DNA of 64,000 nucleotides from Medicago truncatula (Eukaryota > Streptophyta > Magnoliopsida > Fabales > Fabaceae): positions 23,709,936 to 23,773,935 of the forward strand of contig NC_053043.1 in NCBI RefSeq assembly GCF_003473485.1, given 5' to 3'. The notes under the pieces are model-generated. The model saw only the letters and a program-made list of their open reading frames with translations. It was not told where the DNA came from and did not search any database. This document shows positions 22,646 to 36,430 of the stretch, one piece after another; position 1 is the first letter of the stretch, and the number at the start of each line of letters is the position of its first letter. Both the position numbers and the translations under genes were made by a program.

Positions 22646-24262
22646 ATCGCGAAAATTGGTCTGTTTTAGCTTTTACCAGGGCATAGGATTTCCTGAAGTG
22701 GTTTTGCACTTGGGTTCGATCCATTTCTTTTTCTTGATATGTGGCGTTATTTAATGGTAAACAACTGAGTTGAAGTAGAAAATTTGAAAAGTATCAGAAG
22801 TTTTAAAATCGATGCTATAGTGAGGTTGGGTTTCTAGGTAGGACACTAGACTTAGAATAAGCACAATGTCAGAAATTTACAACATGAAGTTTGTTATTGT
22901 TTATTTCTTACTGCATTTATAATGCATGTGGAAAATGCAAATAACTTATTAACATGATGATAGCAATGTTTGTCTCTTTTATTTGATTGCTTCTTGCTTA
23001 TGGTTAGAGTGGTATTATAGAAGTCATAAGTTGTTTACTATTTATTACCCTCTCTTAGCCGCCCTCTATCAGTGGCACATATTTGGCATTTTCCTATCCC
23101 TCTTTTTTTATTGTTTCATTAAACTGTTATATTTCTATGCACTTAAGTATATGAATGAATTTTCTCATAATCAAACCTGAAATCTAGGCGTTGCTTTCTT
23201 AGTAGTGTTATCAAATATCAGCCGCAACGACACTAAGGCAGATTGTGGTGCCAGATTTTTCTGTTATGGTAAATGGCGGCCGATATCCTGCCATTTCCGC
23301 TATAATTATGTCATACAGAACTGTAATTGCGCCATATAATGAGGTATGAATTAAAGTCTTTATGCTTGAAAAATATTGGTTATTGCATATTTGACATGAC
23401 TGCTATTTGGAAATAACTTTCCAACAAACTGAAAAAAAAAATGAAAACTTAAGCAACTTGGTTTTATGTTTCTCTTGAAACTGATTTGTGATTTGTGATA
23501 TTTCAGCACTAAAAACCCTTTCTCATTAGTTGCAATGTTAGGCATATTGAGTTCTTGATCTTGGATAAATATGTAATTACTCAAACCTTGAATGATTCTA
23601 ATTAGTCGATGTTCAATTTTAGTCTTCATACTTAATCTTGTGTCTGCTATTCTTACATCAAATGTTGCCGCTGAGATTAAGGTAAGTTTAATCATGTTTA
23701 GGGATCCGTCATGGTTTTGAATTATGATCGCAGCCGCAACTGCTGTTCCACGTTTCTTTTAAGCTTTGATTATGTCTCTTAGACTGTCCTGTTTTGTTTA
23801 AATTTTGTATTTTTTTTCCATGTGCAGGAACCGAGGACCGTACATTTGAAAGAAGACTACGTCTTGGTGGTCCATTGGTGAAGGAAAACATCGCAACCAT
23901 GGTTCTTGAGAGGTTAGAGTCACTTTTTAACGATCTTACTTTGAAACTAAATGAACCAACCTTTTTATTTAGACAAGGTCATTTAATATAGGTTATGTAT
24001 TACTGAAATATGCAATTGCAGTCGATTCTAAGGACAAAGACGTCATGTGCTGCAGCGTGGTGCAAAACTTTTGCGTGTCAGTGACTTGCTTGTATTAGGA
24101 AGAGCTACCATTGAAGAGGCACGCCGTCTGTTACAGTAGTTGGAATTTGAGGCAGGTTTCGGCAAGATGGGTGTTTGTGGTAGCTTGAAATAACACAATA
24201 GTATATGGTGTGCTTTTATAATTTTGGCTAATATGTAATCGTAATTTGTACATTATTGGTTC

Positions 24263-25186
24263 GGCTAAAATATGTTTTTGGTCACTGCAAATATAGCGAA
24301 TTTGAGTTTTGATCCCTGGTAAATTTTTTTTTTGAAATCAATCATTGCAAAATTTTTTGTTTTTTAAAAAGGTCCTTAGGCCCACTTTCTTGCTTATGTG
24401 TCTTATTTTTGCATAGGTGTCACTTGCTGACTGTTTAATTGTGCACATGTGGCAGCCACGTGTAACTGATTTCATTTTAATTATTTAAAATCAATTTCTA
24501 AAAAACAAAAAACATATTTTCGAAATAAAAATAAAATATTGAAAAAAAAACTGGAATTTAATTTTCAATATAATAAAAACGAAATTAATAAAAAAAAAAA
24601 AGTTTATTTTTTTAAATAAAAAAATATGGAAATTTTTTTTACAAGAAAAAGAAAATATGGAACTTAATTTTCAAAATTAAAACGAAAATAATTTTCGAAA
24701 ATTAGAAAAACAAATTCAAAATAAAATAAAAATTCAGTTTTTATTTTTCCTGGAAATTAATTATTGTAAAATAAAAAATAAAAAGTTAGAAAACATTTTT
24801 CTAAAATTTTAAAAAATTCGGAAAAAAAAATTCCGAAAATTAGAAATTTAATTTAATTTAAATTAGTTATTTTTAAAATTTTGGAAAAATTAATTTCAGT
24901 ATTTTTTTAAATGTTTTATTTTAATTTCAAAAATATATTTTTTATTTTTAAAAAAAGTTTATTAAAAAATTAAACTAAAATAATTACCACGTGGCTGCCA
25001 AATGTACAAACTTACACAGTCAGTGAATGCCATGTAGGCATAAATGTGTCAAATCATCAATAAAGTGGGGTCAAGGACTATTTTAAAAAACAAAAAATTT
25101 TTGCAAGGATGGATTTCAAATTTTTTTTACTAGGAACCAAAACTCAAACTCGACATATTTACAGGGACCAAAAACATATTTTAGCA
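24263..25186. mobile_element. Mutator-type MITE, 924 bp, with a very AT-rich core
   Basis: The ends GGCTAAAATATGTTTTTGGTC and its inverse (closing with CATATTTTAGCA) are flanked by TATTGGTTC and TATTGGTTT (8 of 9 bases alike). The core of A/T runs has no coding capacity. Its terminal text matches 7554-7849. Confidence 0.78.
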
Positions 25187-26457
25187 TATTGGTTTCAATT
25201 AGTTTCATCTTAATTATTATGTTATTTTCCTGATCTCACGAACATTATATATGCTCCTTTGATGCTTTGATAAATATTTTAGAAAGAATATTTTTTTTTT
25301 TGATAAGGCAAGAGCAAATGGCTTAAAAGGAAAGAGCGGATCTCTAATCTTTTGCCAAATATCATATATATATTATTATAAAAAGTGAAAAAATATGTAC
25401 AAAATTGTGGGACCTAAACCTAACGGGTTTATCCACAATATGGAGATCTACCCAAACATGTAATATGAAAATTAAAAACAATATAAATGAATCATAACAG
25501 GCTCTTTTCGAGCCTCAAAGTAAACACCGAATAAGACCCTCCTTCTGATGTGGCGAACCACCATCCCGAAATTTATTGCATATTTAAAAATAGTGAATAA
25601 GTCATGGACTAAATCTCTTTTCACTTAAACCAATGTTTTTGTTTTTACAATAATATCATCAATTAATTGTTTGTCACTCTCATATGCATCAACAATGTGA
25701 AGTAAGAAAGAATAAATATAGTCTTAATACTTAAACAAATGAGTGATTAAAATAGATTAAAATTAGAGGAACTAAAATTACACCTAGATACAAAATAATG
25801 ACTTTTTTGCAAGAGACAAAATTATTGAATTACCTATTTGAAATAAATATATCATACCAATATGATTATGACCTTATTTGGAAGGTGAGCCTAGAGAGGG
25901 ATGGAATTATGCAATCACACATAGTATAAAGAAATTGCAAGTATTGGCAATGTAAGAGAGGCATGCAGTGGCAGTAAGGTGAAAGTTGAGTGGATCCCAT
26001 AAGTTAAGGGGAAGGACCACTTCCATCATTCTGACCCAACACCTCAATCCCAATCCAATCCCTTGTTCCCCTTTTTTCAAGTTTCCTTCTTTATTAAACT
26101 AGAAAAGAAAAGGACCACATATAACAGTTCCGCGTGACCCCTGCTATTCACTCTCAGTCTGTGCTAGTACTTAAATGCCATAATAACTTGTTTTTACTTT
26201 ACAGTTTTTATTTTTTTCATTATGTTCCAAATTCAGTTAAGGTCTAATTCCAATCCATTGGCAAAATGGGTCACCTAAATCACTAATTCGAAGCATTAGT
26301 GACATTCTAGATGATTGGATCATGGTCATTTAATCAAGTTATAACAATTTGATAAAGTGCAAATCATAATTTGTCTACGATCATCGACAAAGATAAATGT
26401 CTATAATACAATATTGGATACTATGTTTACATTGCTTGATTTTTTTAAGTCTGTTTT

Positions 26458-26550
26458 AGGTGGTGACGTGTTTTGGTTAGTTTATTTTCGAGGGTGTTTT
26501 TAGGTGGTGACGTGTTTTGGTTAGTTTATTTTCGAGGGTGTTTTTAGGTG
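26458..26550. repeat. Tandem duplication, 44-bp unit
   Basis: TGGTGACGTGTTTTGGTTAG with the following TTTATTTTCGAGGGTGTTTT occurs twice, starting at 26461 and 26505, with no visible difference. It is therefore recent. Confidence 0.9.
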
Positions 26551-28606
26551 GTTATGGTGTACCATTTATATCTTGTTTCGTCCATACCCTGCGTCTTGTG
26601 GGGATGACGTTTAATAATATTTTCCGATTCAAAACAAACTTAGGGTTGATGTTCAAGTTCAATCACACATCTTAAGGCTGTATAAGCCTCACATGTTAGC
26701 CACCTACCAAGATCGTATATTAATTTAAGTCTCGAGACGTCTTCTGCATATACACTCATTCAGCGGCAAAGCTAACACTATTTTCATGAGGTGACCACAT
26801 ATATTTTTTTTATAACTAATCTAACCAAGCAGGCGAAAAAAACTCACAATAATTATTACTTATATAAAATGTTCTTCATAAAATATACACTTGATTCAAC
26901 AAAAACGGATTAAACCAAAAATAAGACAATAACAGATTCTAGCAAAAAAACCACAGTAGAATAACAGATTGTACAAAAAAACTACCACAAAAGAAATAAA
27001 AACTAATATAGTAGCTATTTATAAAAATTGAACTCGACCACCCTTCAAAGACTCAAATTCATCCATAATTGCATCTCAGGTAAACCGACTTGCAATGTCC
27101 TTTTCAATGTAAATAACCAAGCTACTTGCAAGAAAATCATCACTCATTTTGTTTCTTTATTTTGTCTCAAGATTCTTCATTGATGAGAAAGCTCTCTCTC
27201 TTGTTGTGGAGATTAGGAGTGTCAAAACAAGACGAATCAATATATCAATTAAATGATAATGCTTTGATTTCCCCGATTATACTAATTTTTTGCACCAAAG
27301 AGTGTTGTTAAATTTTGAAAAGACTGAGATATATTAGCAATGTAATGACTTACTTGCAACCTCAAATGAGCTCTTTCTTGCTCAGTAAAATCATAAGAAT
27401 AGAACGTCTCTGCTAACCTACAAACATAATTAATGTAATTCGAAGTTCCTATATGACGGGATCAAATAATTCGAAGTTCGACATGAACTAAATAAGGATG
27501 GAAAAAAAAAAATCATTTAAAATAAAATTTGGGATAGTTAAATATATATTATTAGAAGTAGCCAAATATAAATATATACCTACTCACTAAAAAAATCCCT
27601 CCCTTATCAAAGCATCCGCCCCTGCACTCATTGCCTCAAGGTCGAAGAAGGAGGTTCATGTCAAAAACAATCCATTGTTTGTTTGAACAAAATGAATGAT
27701 CTCTTGTCTGAATCATGTCGAAACCCTAAACCATATCACTTTGGAACAAAAAAAATCAAATTTTAAAAATTAAAGAAATAAACAGAAAAATATTTAAAAA
27801 GAATGAACAGGAAAAAGTAGTAAAACAAAGTAGATTAAAGGCTATACATGTTTGTTTGTCTAGCGAAGCCAAACAGTACCACTGCCGGCGGCATCTCTTA
27901 CCCTAATCTAAAACGTTAGATCAGCAGCACAGTCTAGTTGACAGTGGTGTTTCAAGCAGTGACAACTTTCTCAGCTTTTTACAAATGTACGAACATGATT
28001 CAATTATGTTTGGCCCACACTAGTAAATTATGTTATGTGCAGTACTATGTTGTGGTCCATGAAACCTCGTTAAGACACGTGTCAGACTTGGGTGCTCTAG
28101 TCGCTTTCCGGTTGGGTAGTTGCCAGCCCAGACCACTGCCACTCTCTCCTCTTAAGTCGTTTTGAGTTTATTGGCCCACGCAGAGAATATGTATTGTATG
28201 TGAGAGCCAGTTACTACTGTGTGATGTGTGTGTTATCAACACTTTTCAACCATAATATAATACTATTGAAGAGAATGAATATTAATATTAAAAATGGTTA
28301 AGTTTTACATATTTTCTTTTAAAAATATAATTAAAGATGATAAAAATCATATAAAAAACTCTTTAGCTTATGTCCAAAGTTAAATCATGTTTAAAAATAT
28401 ATAAGTTAAGCAATTATGTTTACGAAATATATGCGGTGACATATCTTTCTTCAAATTCATGAGAACCATGATATCCTCCAAATTTTCTATATATATTATA
28501 TTAAGCATAATAAATACACTAATTTTTCTTACAGGCGGATAAAAAAAAACTCTTCAACCATCTCCTTTTCATATTTAAGTTATATTTAGATATTTTGTTC
28601 AAACAA

Positions 28607-28685
28607 ATGTTCTTGAGGGGATTCAAATTTGCACCCCCATGCTGAATTCAAGCAAAATAAACCACCAGACTAGTTAACAACTTTA
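28607..28685 (-). repeat. tRNA-like (SINE-type) fragment
   Basis: On the minus strand, TAGTCTGGTGG resembles an A box and CAAATTTGAATCCCC a B box. No tail or target duplication was found. Confidence 0.35.
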
Positions 28686-29272
28686 ATATATTTTTTGTTA
28701 AAGAACAATTTTAACAATTTTTTAAAACAGCTTAAGATTTATTTCATAAAATGTTGACACCCTAATAAAATAACTCAAGATCAGCCACTGATTATAAATA
28801 ACATTCTTTTACTATGTGCATATTGGTAGTATTTTACACTAACAATACACAAAATAAAATCAAATCTTACTCATGCAAAATACAAAAAATTGAAGTCCTA
28901 TAAAAAGAAGGAGGAAATAGTAATTAATAATCAACAAGTGGCAGTACCTACCATCTACATAAAAATTACAATCACCTATATTGCCACCCTATTTTAAACC
29001 CTAAAATATGACCTACTACTCCTAATACTACCTTTTGATTTTATTAATTAAAAATTAGCAGCGTGAAAACATGGGTAGTAGTCAGATTAGGACTGATTCA
29101 TGCTAAATCAAAAAGTCCTCCTCATCTTTCAATATTTCCCATCAAAAGCAAAACATGATTTCTTTATCCAAATTTAAAATAATATCTCAATAAAAAACAA
29201 AAACAACACGTCGGCAGACTGTGTCCACTTTCGAAACCATATCTTGATAATTAAACTAAAATTCAATTACTT

Positions 29273-29424
29273 ATACACCCTTCGGTCATTAGTATAAGCA
29301 AAAATTCACTCTTTATATACATTCAATTAATGTTGTTTATGGTCTTTATTATGTATCACATACATCATTAATTAAATGTATCTAAAAGGTAAATTTTTGC
29401 TTATATTAATGACCGACGGATGTA
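29273..29424. mobile_element. Palindromic MITE (CGGTCAYTAKTATAAGCAAAAA family)
   Basis: The left arm CGGTCATTAGTATAAGCAAA and the inverse right arm TTTTTGCTTATATTAATGACCG fold into one long hairpin. Two more members are at 35105-35255 and 36593-36741. Confidence 0.78.
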
Positions 29425-29598
29425 CATCGTTACATTACAATTACAAATGGACACAAAACAAAACATTTTTCCATATGCACATAGCAATGTTTGATTGGGT
29501 AAATTAAATATTCAATTAACAATAATATCATTATCATCAGTTGCCTCCTACCACATCATTGATCAATCTTTGTCTTATTATTATGACATAAAAAAATA

Positions 29599-29841
29599 CT
29601 CCCTCCGTCCCTTATCAGATGATCGGTTTAACAATATATACTTTTAATCTGACATGTTTTGATCGTATTTTTATACTAATATACAAAGATAAATAATATC
29701 ATATAAGATATTGGATTTTTTTCGACGAATATTTTAAAATATTAAATTTTTCATAATTTTTTTAAATAAATAATTAAAGATATTAAAGATAAAAAATATG
29801 TGTCAGAATCAAGTAAGTAATGTAATATAAGATGGAAGAAG
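29599..29841. mobile_element. Stowaway-like MITE
   Basis: It begins CTCCCTCCGTCCC directly after TA. It ends GATGGAAGAAG followed by TA, a degenerate inverse of the start. The TA duplication and CTCCCTCCGTCCC end are typical of Stowaway/Tc1-mariner MITEs. Confidence 0.7.
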
Positions 29842-30136
29842 TAATACCACAAACCCTTGCACGTTATTATCACCAATCCCAACCCTTGGATCCGTTCTCA
29901 ATCTAATATCCCTTGATTTTCGTGTCATCATCTTTCAAAAAGTCTTCTCCCATAAAAGAAAGTGCTTTTCCAAACCTCTTCTTCCTTCCACCACTTCTCC
30001 TACCTAGCTCTAACTCCTCTCCCTCACCCAACAATTTTCCCACCAAAATTCTCAACCCTCAATGTAGCAGATGTGAAACACACAAGAAAAAAAAACCCTA
30101 AACATAAAAAAAAAAAGTGATTAATTTATTAAGCAA

Positions 30137-33100
30137 ATGGCTTTTCATCACGACCATCTCTCTCATGAAATCAATTTTCAACCATTCAATGAAGAGCAAC
30201 AGTTAAATCAAAGCAGAGATATGCAAAGACTACTACCATTCACCGGAGCCGGTGCCGGATCAGCGCCAAATTGGCTCAACAACGCTGTAAACCTACGGCA
30301 GCAGAATTTCCTCCACTTACAGCCAGATACATCACAAAACGAGGACGTAAGAGGTATCACCCGGGATCGAAACCGGGCCGAAAGCAACACAGAATCATCA
30401 GAGGAGTTATCACAATATAAAGCAGACATATTAGGACACCCTCTTTACGATCAGCTTCTATCTGCTCATGTTTCGTGTCTGCGAATTGCTACGCCCGTCG
30501 ATCAGCTTCCGCGGATCGACGCACAGCTTCAGCAGTCGCAGCGCGTGGTGGATAAGTACTCTTCACTTGCTAATGCTAATGGTGTTGTGGATGAAAAGGA
30601 GCTTGATCAATTCATGGTTAGTTACAACAACCCAAACCTAATTTTATTATTTAATATCAATCATATATTAATTATGTATCTTCTTATCCATGCAAATTTA
30701 TTCTATTCTTCTCTATTACCCCACTACAACTACTTTAATCAACTTTTCAATGATGGATTTGAATGATTTGATTTATGTCTCTCTTTATTTCTTTGTTGTT
30801 GTCGCGTTTTAACCTAATATTGCAATAGTATTTCTTTACTATTCTATTAATTAATAATTAAACTTCTTTGTGATTTTAATTAATTATTTGGTATATGCTT
30901 GAGTTATACAATTTTTATTCAAAATCTTGTCTAGATTTGGGTGCTTCTGTTTCCTTATTTTTTATTTTTATTTTACTCTTATGTTGTGAAACTTTGTTTT
31001 TTTTTTTTTTGAGAGAATGTTGTGAAACTTTGTTCTTTCCTGAATTTCCGGAGTTTGTTGATTGGACTTTAAAAACTAGTTAACGAGGAGCATTGCCGAT
31101 TAGGGTGTAAGTGCTTGCTGCAGAATTTAATTAATAGTACAAAGAAAAAGAGAGAGGATAATGGAAAAAAGTTACATTCTTTTTATTTTATTTTAAAAAA
31201 ATGTAAAAAATGTTGGACTGTAGTAGTACGAATTGTGAGTAAATGAATCTGATTTTATTTTTTTTCTCTGATAAATGAGTAAATGAGTGTAATTAATTTG
31301 TCCTGACTTAGGATACTGCAGCTGTGAGGTTTTCCCTTTACTTTTTCTTTGAACATTTTGATTAAAGTTGTGATAAATATTTATTCCTCATTTGTTTCAA
31401 TGATCAATTTTTTACTCTTTTTGCCGACCTTAATCTTAATTTAATGGTTTATAAGTTCTTTAATTTTATCAACCTTTCCCCTTCGTATACGTTACTGGTT
31501 TGATTAGTATACCCACAAATTATTGATGGTAGTTGGTAAATTTAATTATTAATACATTAATTGATTCATTTTCAACGTTGATTAACGACTTTAGTAATTA
31601 AGAAACAGAAAATAATCTATAAAAATATTTGGTGTTCGGCAACCACATATTGTGACATTAACTAGATTTTGGTTCAACCTTTAGATCTTCGTAGATGAAT
31701 AAAACTGTGTCTGTGACTTGCGAGTAAATTGTTTTCATTTTGATTTCTTAATGATATTTTGCATTGATGGATACGTCATCATCTAGCTTCTTATTATTGA
31801 TTCCGTTAACCATTTTTACAACCAATAGTTTATACGATTGATCAATTATTGTGTGCCACCTATCAATGTTACTTTTAAATACTTTATTTGATATACTTTT
31901 TTAAAGGATGTGCCACGTGATACATTCTAATTGGACAATGATATATACCATTATGATACAGAAGTGCTATCCGACATGGAGTGTGGGGTAGTACTTCAAT
32001 CTATTACATATCTATTCCTATGATTCTTTAATGTTGTAATCTAAGTGGGCTAATTCCGTCCTTCTGATTCACAATTCACACTATTAATGTCTAATCATAT
32101 AAGTTAATTCATTCAATCGTTATATGATAATTTGATTTATTTTTCAAGTGTAGAGTCCAACGTATTGGCTGAGTTTATAATTGGGATAGTATTTCATCTT
32201 ACATACTAGTTTTGTAGGAGTTGAGTCGGTCCTTTCAATCTAAATTTTAAGATTAAGTTTTTTACATAACTAAAGAAAATCAACAAATTTTGTTCTTATC
32301 AAGATTAGTAGACTTTTTTTTTTAACACGAAAAATTAGTATTCCTCTAATTTTAAATTTTACTTGCACCAATTTCTTTCAACAATAAATTGTTAATGTTG
32401 TTAATTGAAAATAACACATCTCTAATATGGAATAGGATTCTCTACATTCAAGTTTCCTGCATTTCCTTGTATTTGCACTAGATTGTTGTGTTTTTAGTAT
32501 TTTCATTTTGTACAAGATATCATCTATATACTCCTCTCTTTTACTTACAGTTGTAATAAAGGGAAGGGAATCACAATCCCTCCAAATAGCATATGAAAGT
32601 TAACAAAGTTCTACTAAAAAGTAGACAATTAAAAAGAAATAGCAAAGTTGATTTAACTCATAATGTCCGATGACAACTCAAACAAGTACTTCTTTGTTCT
32701 CATGAAATTAGCTCAGTTGGTAAGAACAATGCATAATATATGTAAGGTCTGGGGTTCGAACCCCGAACACCACTAACAATTATATTACGCTCCTTAATTA
32801 AATTATATTTTGGTCTGATATATATTTTTGTTGTAGACGCATTATGTTCTCCTGCTCTGTGCTTTTAAAGAACAATTGCAACAACATGTCCGTGTTCATG
32901 CCATGGAAGCTGTTATGGCTTGTTGGGAGCTGGAGCAGTCTCTACAAAGCTTGACCGGTAAGTTTCATCTATGAGTAATGATATCTTTGTTTCAAATTTC
33001 CAATCATCCACGTACCATTTGCAATACATGATGCATGCATGAACAGGTGTATCTCCTGGTGAAGGGAGTGGTGCAACAATGTCGGACGATGAAGATGACC

Positions 33101-35955
33101 AAGCAGAGAGCAATGCAAACTTATATGAAGGAAGCCTTGATGGTGGTGATAGTCTCAGCTTTGGTCCTCTTGTTCCTACTGAAAGTGAAAGATCTTTAAT
33201 GGAACGTGTGAGACAGGAGTTGAAGCACGAGCTAAAACAGGTATAGCACATTATAACTTTCTCATTCTCATATATATCCAATGCAATGCAATGCAACCAT
33301 GGTGTATATTTTTATACTATATATATATGTGACAATACATGCATGTGTCTTTGCAAAGATGAAAGAATCAATCACATAATTATTGTTCCAAATTGAATTG
33401 ATTTGCATAGTTAATTAATAATTTAATGTTTTTTCAATATGCAGGGTTACAAGAGTAAGATTGTGGACATAAGAGAAGAAATTCTACGGAAGAGAAGAGC
33501 GGGAAAGCTCCCGGGTGACACCACCTCCCTTTTGAAAGCTTGGTGGCAATCACACTCTAAATGGCCTTATCCTACTGTAAGTTTTAAGATCAATATCCGT
33601 GACGATTGTCATTTCGTATATCTATAAAAAAAAAATTAATAAAATTTGGTTTTTCTCCTATGTCAACTATTATTAGTAATATTAGGTAAAACATTTTTAT
33701 TTATTACGTGTTAAATTGAAATTAAATTAGAATTATATGATATTTTTTACTCTTAAGAATAAAACATATACCTTAAAATTAGTATAATTTGAAACTAATC
33801 TAATATTAATTATTTAATTTAATTATTAATATTATGGATTGCTTTTAAAAAGAGTGAAGTAGTAATATCTTTTCCCCCAATACCCTTATCCATTATTGAT
33901 CTATTTAGGTTAACATGTTTTTAAATCTTAACAAATAGTATATCAAAGATAGAAAGAAATATAGGAGTATTAATAAACTAGTACAATCCCTCAAAAAAAA
34001 AAAAATACTAGTACAAGATATATAATATATGTATAGAATCTTCAACAATAATAACAATGTCCCAAAGTTTTAAATAATTCATAAAAAAACTAATTTTATA
34101 CTTCCTTCTAACAATAAAAAAGTCTTATTTTGTGATCTCAAATATAAGAAAAAAATCAACTAACCCTATCATATTTAGTGCGATCATTCTTAAATTTAAA
34201 TTTGTTTTTCAATAATACTTTTAATATTAATAGAACAAGTTCCCATGAGGGTATTTGAAAGAAAATTAAATGAAGTGAACTATTTTTTTCAAAGGGTGTG
34301 AGGTAGTTTGCTTTTGTTGAATGAGATCCGAGGAAGTATATGTCGAAACTCATTTGAACAAATACTCATTTGTTTTTAATTATACATCATTTGGCAACTT
34401 TCATGTGTATCAGGAAATGTAATTGATTTTAGGTTTAATTAAGTTTTTAGTTCCTACAAAATAAAATCATATTTTTTAGTTTCTGTGATATTTTCCTTAA
34501 GCATTTAGGGACCAAAAATGTTGATGGAAAAATTTTATAGGGACTAAAAATGCTGATGAAAATTTTAATAGGGACTAAAAAATGTAATTTTATTTTAAAA
34601 GGACTAAAACAAAATTCTGAATATTTATAGGGATCATTTACTTAATTAACCCTTGATTTTATATAAAAAAAATTAGAATAAATTACACTTATCTCCCTTA
34701 AAGTTTGTTAAAATGTCACTCACACCCCCTCTATTTTCTAATGGGACACAAACCTTCACTAATTAATTTTCAATGTCAAGAAAATAACTTAATCAAGAAA
34801 GTGACCTAGAAAATTCAAATAAAGGTAAATTAAATAATCTCATTCAAGGAGTTTTTGGAAAAAATGCAAAAAGCTAGGGCACAACTATCAGAACTTAAGA
34901 GGAAAAGTGTACAATGTCACTAACCGTACTTAAACAGTGTTAACTTGAGGGGATGTAAGTGATTTTGTTTAAAAAATTATGCTTCATGAACATTAATAAC
35001 ATGTGAAAAAAAAAACATTAATATTTTATTGATATAATAAAATGATTTATAATTTGATAAAAACAAAATTTGTTTTCAAAATATACTTGTGTGATCCAAA
35101 GAGGATGTACACTTCTGGTTATTATTATAAGAAAAATCTACTTTTTAAGTTTATTTAATAAATTATGTATATAATCTATTAAGTAGACCACATATATTAT
35201 TTATTGAACGAACTTAAAAGTAAAATTTTATTTATAATAGTGACCGAAAGATGTAGTAATGATTAATAATTAAAAAAGTCTTGCACCCTCGTAATTTTCT
35301 CTCAAATAATATGTGTCTCCCAATGTGTCAAGTCATAAGCATATAGTAGAAGTAGAACTTGATTATTTGTCCGTACTAGTAACGACCAAGGAGACAACCA
35401 TGACTGGTGAATTAATAACGTATTAATGTTATGTTCCAATTATTTGCCTCTTCCATGAATGCTGATCATATTAGACTCGTGAATGTACTTCTAGGAAGAA
35501 GACAAGGCTAGGTTGGTCCAGGAAACAGGACTTCAATTAAAGCAAATAAATAACTGGTTCATTAATCAAAGAAAAAGGAATTGGCATACTAATCCTTCGT
35601 CTTCCACTGGCTCCAAAACCAAACGCAAGAGGTCAGTTTTATTATTTCCCTAATGGACTCTTTTTTCTTGTTTCACAATGTCTTTATTTTGAAAATTGTT
35701 GTTTACACTTCAAACAAGGCTGAAACACATCAGAAAAAGACGTAAAGGTCTATCGGCGGTTAACTGCCGCTGTTTAAAATTCATCGGCAGTTAACTACCG
35801 ACAAAGTTATATGAATAAATTACTAGTGTTTTCTAATATCGAGTGAAGTGTGAACAACATTCTTCGTTTATTTTACTTGATGCTTAATCTGATTTTGTTT
35901 TTTACTATTAAATAGTAGTGGCGCAGGTGAAACAAGTAACCAGAGTTTCATATGA
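30137..35955 (+). CDS. KNAT3-like: Class II KNOX (KNAT3-like) TALE homeodomain transcription factor
   Basis: Six coding exons with canonical GT-AG junctions: 30137-30616, 32837-32957, 33047-33240, 33445-33576, 35495-35631 and 35916-35955. They total 1104 nt (367 residues), ending TGA. Domains in order are KNOX1 (about 95-140, [20 protein letters not shown]), KNOX2 (about 156-203, [20 protein letters not shown]), an acidic linker, ELK (about 250-272) and the homeodomain (about 272-335) with the TALE PYP insertion and the recognition helix [14 protein letters not shown] proteins bind DNA as partners of BELL proteins in the nucleus. Class II members act mostly in differentiating tissue. The last exon encodes only [13 protein letters not shown], shorter and different from KNAT3 as I recall it. 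Introns 1 (2.2 kb) and 4 (1.9 kb) are large and hold repeats. The paralogue name in legumes cannot be decided here. Confidence 0.95.
32703..32775 (+). mobile_element. tRNA-derived SINE head in KNOX intron 1
   Basis: TTAGCTCAGTTGGTAAGAAC (A box) and GGGGTTCGAACCCC (B box with T-arm) form a tRNA-like unit 62 bases upstream of exon 2. There is no acceptor end or proper anticodon arm, so it is a SINE head, not a working tRNA gene. Confidence 0.65.
34432..34652. mobile_element. Mutator-type MITE in KNOX intron 4
   Basis: The ends GGTTTAATTAAG and CTTAATTAACCC are flanked by a perfect 9-bp duplication TTGATTTTA (34423-34431 and 34653-34661). It contains repeats of 'agggactaaaa'. It lies in the intron between the exons encoding the two parts of the homeodomain. 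Confidence 0.87.
35105..35255. mobile_element. Palindromic MITE in KNOX intron 4
   Basis: A diverged member of the family at 29273 and 36593. The left arm TCTGGTTATTATTATAAG and the right arm TTATAATAGTGACCGAAAGA are inverse to each other with mismatches. Confidence 0.6.
35755..35802. repeat. Paired GTTAAC-centred palindromes in the last KNOX intron
   Basis: CGGCGGTTAACTGCCG and CGGCAGTTAACTACCG lie 24 bp apart, repeating the arrangement at 10222-10288. Confidence 0.65.
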
Positions 35956-36430
35956 TTCGGCCCCTGTTTTGAACAAGGAAACAAAGATGGAAAAGAAAAA
36001 ATCTATCCAAAATTTTCATTCTATGCAACAGTATATGGTGGGACATTTGATAGGGCAAGAACTTAATTATAGTGAAAAACATGAAACTCGTGTTGTGGAA
36101 TATGAATGTTAAATCGAAATTTATGTTTATACCAACCATTGCTAAGAAATGATATGTACTTGGTTATATTACAGAGGAAGCTAGTTTTGTTTTTGTTGTG
36201 TATATTAGGCTAACGGTATAATAAGATCGTAAAAGACAAATATTGCAAGTTTTTTACTTAATACACAATTTTATGAACAAACCCCACATCCTTTAATAGT
36301 ATAAATAAATATATAGGAGGATGTTTCCTTTTAAAATATGATGTTTTATATTTATTTTTTCCGATTAAGTAGTCAGTCTAATGGTGAAAATTTTACCTCT
36401 TAGATGAGAAAGTGATGAAGTTAAGATTCG

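Larger units (their letters stand above)
17640..24200 (+). pseudogene. Exon-like fragments of one or more decayed or unrecognised genes
   Basis: Several plus-strand segments look like exons: a leader-like segment ending CATCAGAG|gtaatt near 17872, a segment ending CATGAAG|gtaatt near 18173, 19656-19796, 22304-22354, 22455-22544, and pieces near 23828-23912 and 24020-24140. They do not join into one recognisable protein. Stops follow quickly in the last pieces, for example after ARRLLQ near 24139. A spliced non-standard gene cannot be excluded, but a mosaic of fragments with tandem duplications and LTR-like scraps between them is more likely. Confidence 0.35.
25187..29272. other. Gene-poor AT-rich interval
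   Basis: About 4 kb without a supportable gene. Short frames exist on both strands but none shows a domain or clean splice context. Small repeats are listed separately. Confidence 0.5.

Noticed and set aside
30208..30429. Minus-strand frame inside KNOX exon 1
   Set aside because: A shadow of the KNOX coding exon.
32703..32775. A possible tRNA gene in KNOX intron 1
   Set aside because: A and B boxes are present but there is no acceptor stem pairing or proper anticodon arm. It is a SINE head.
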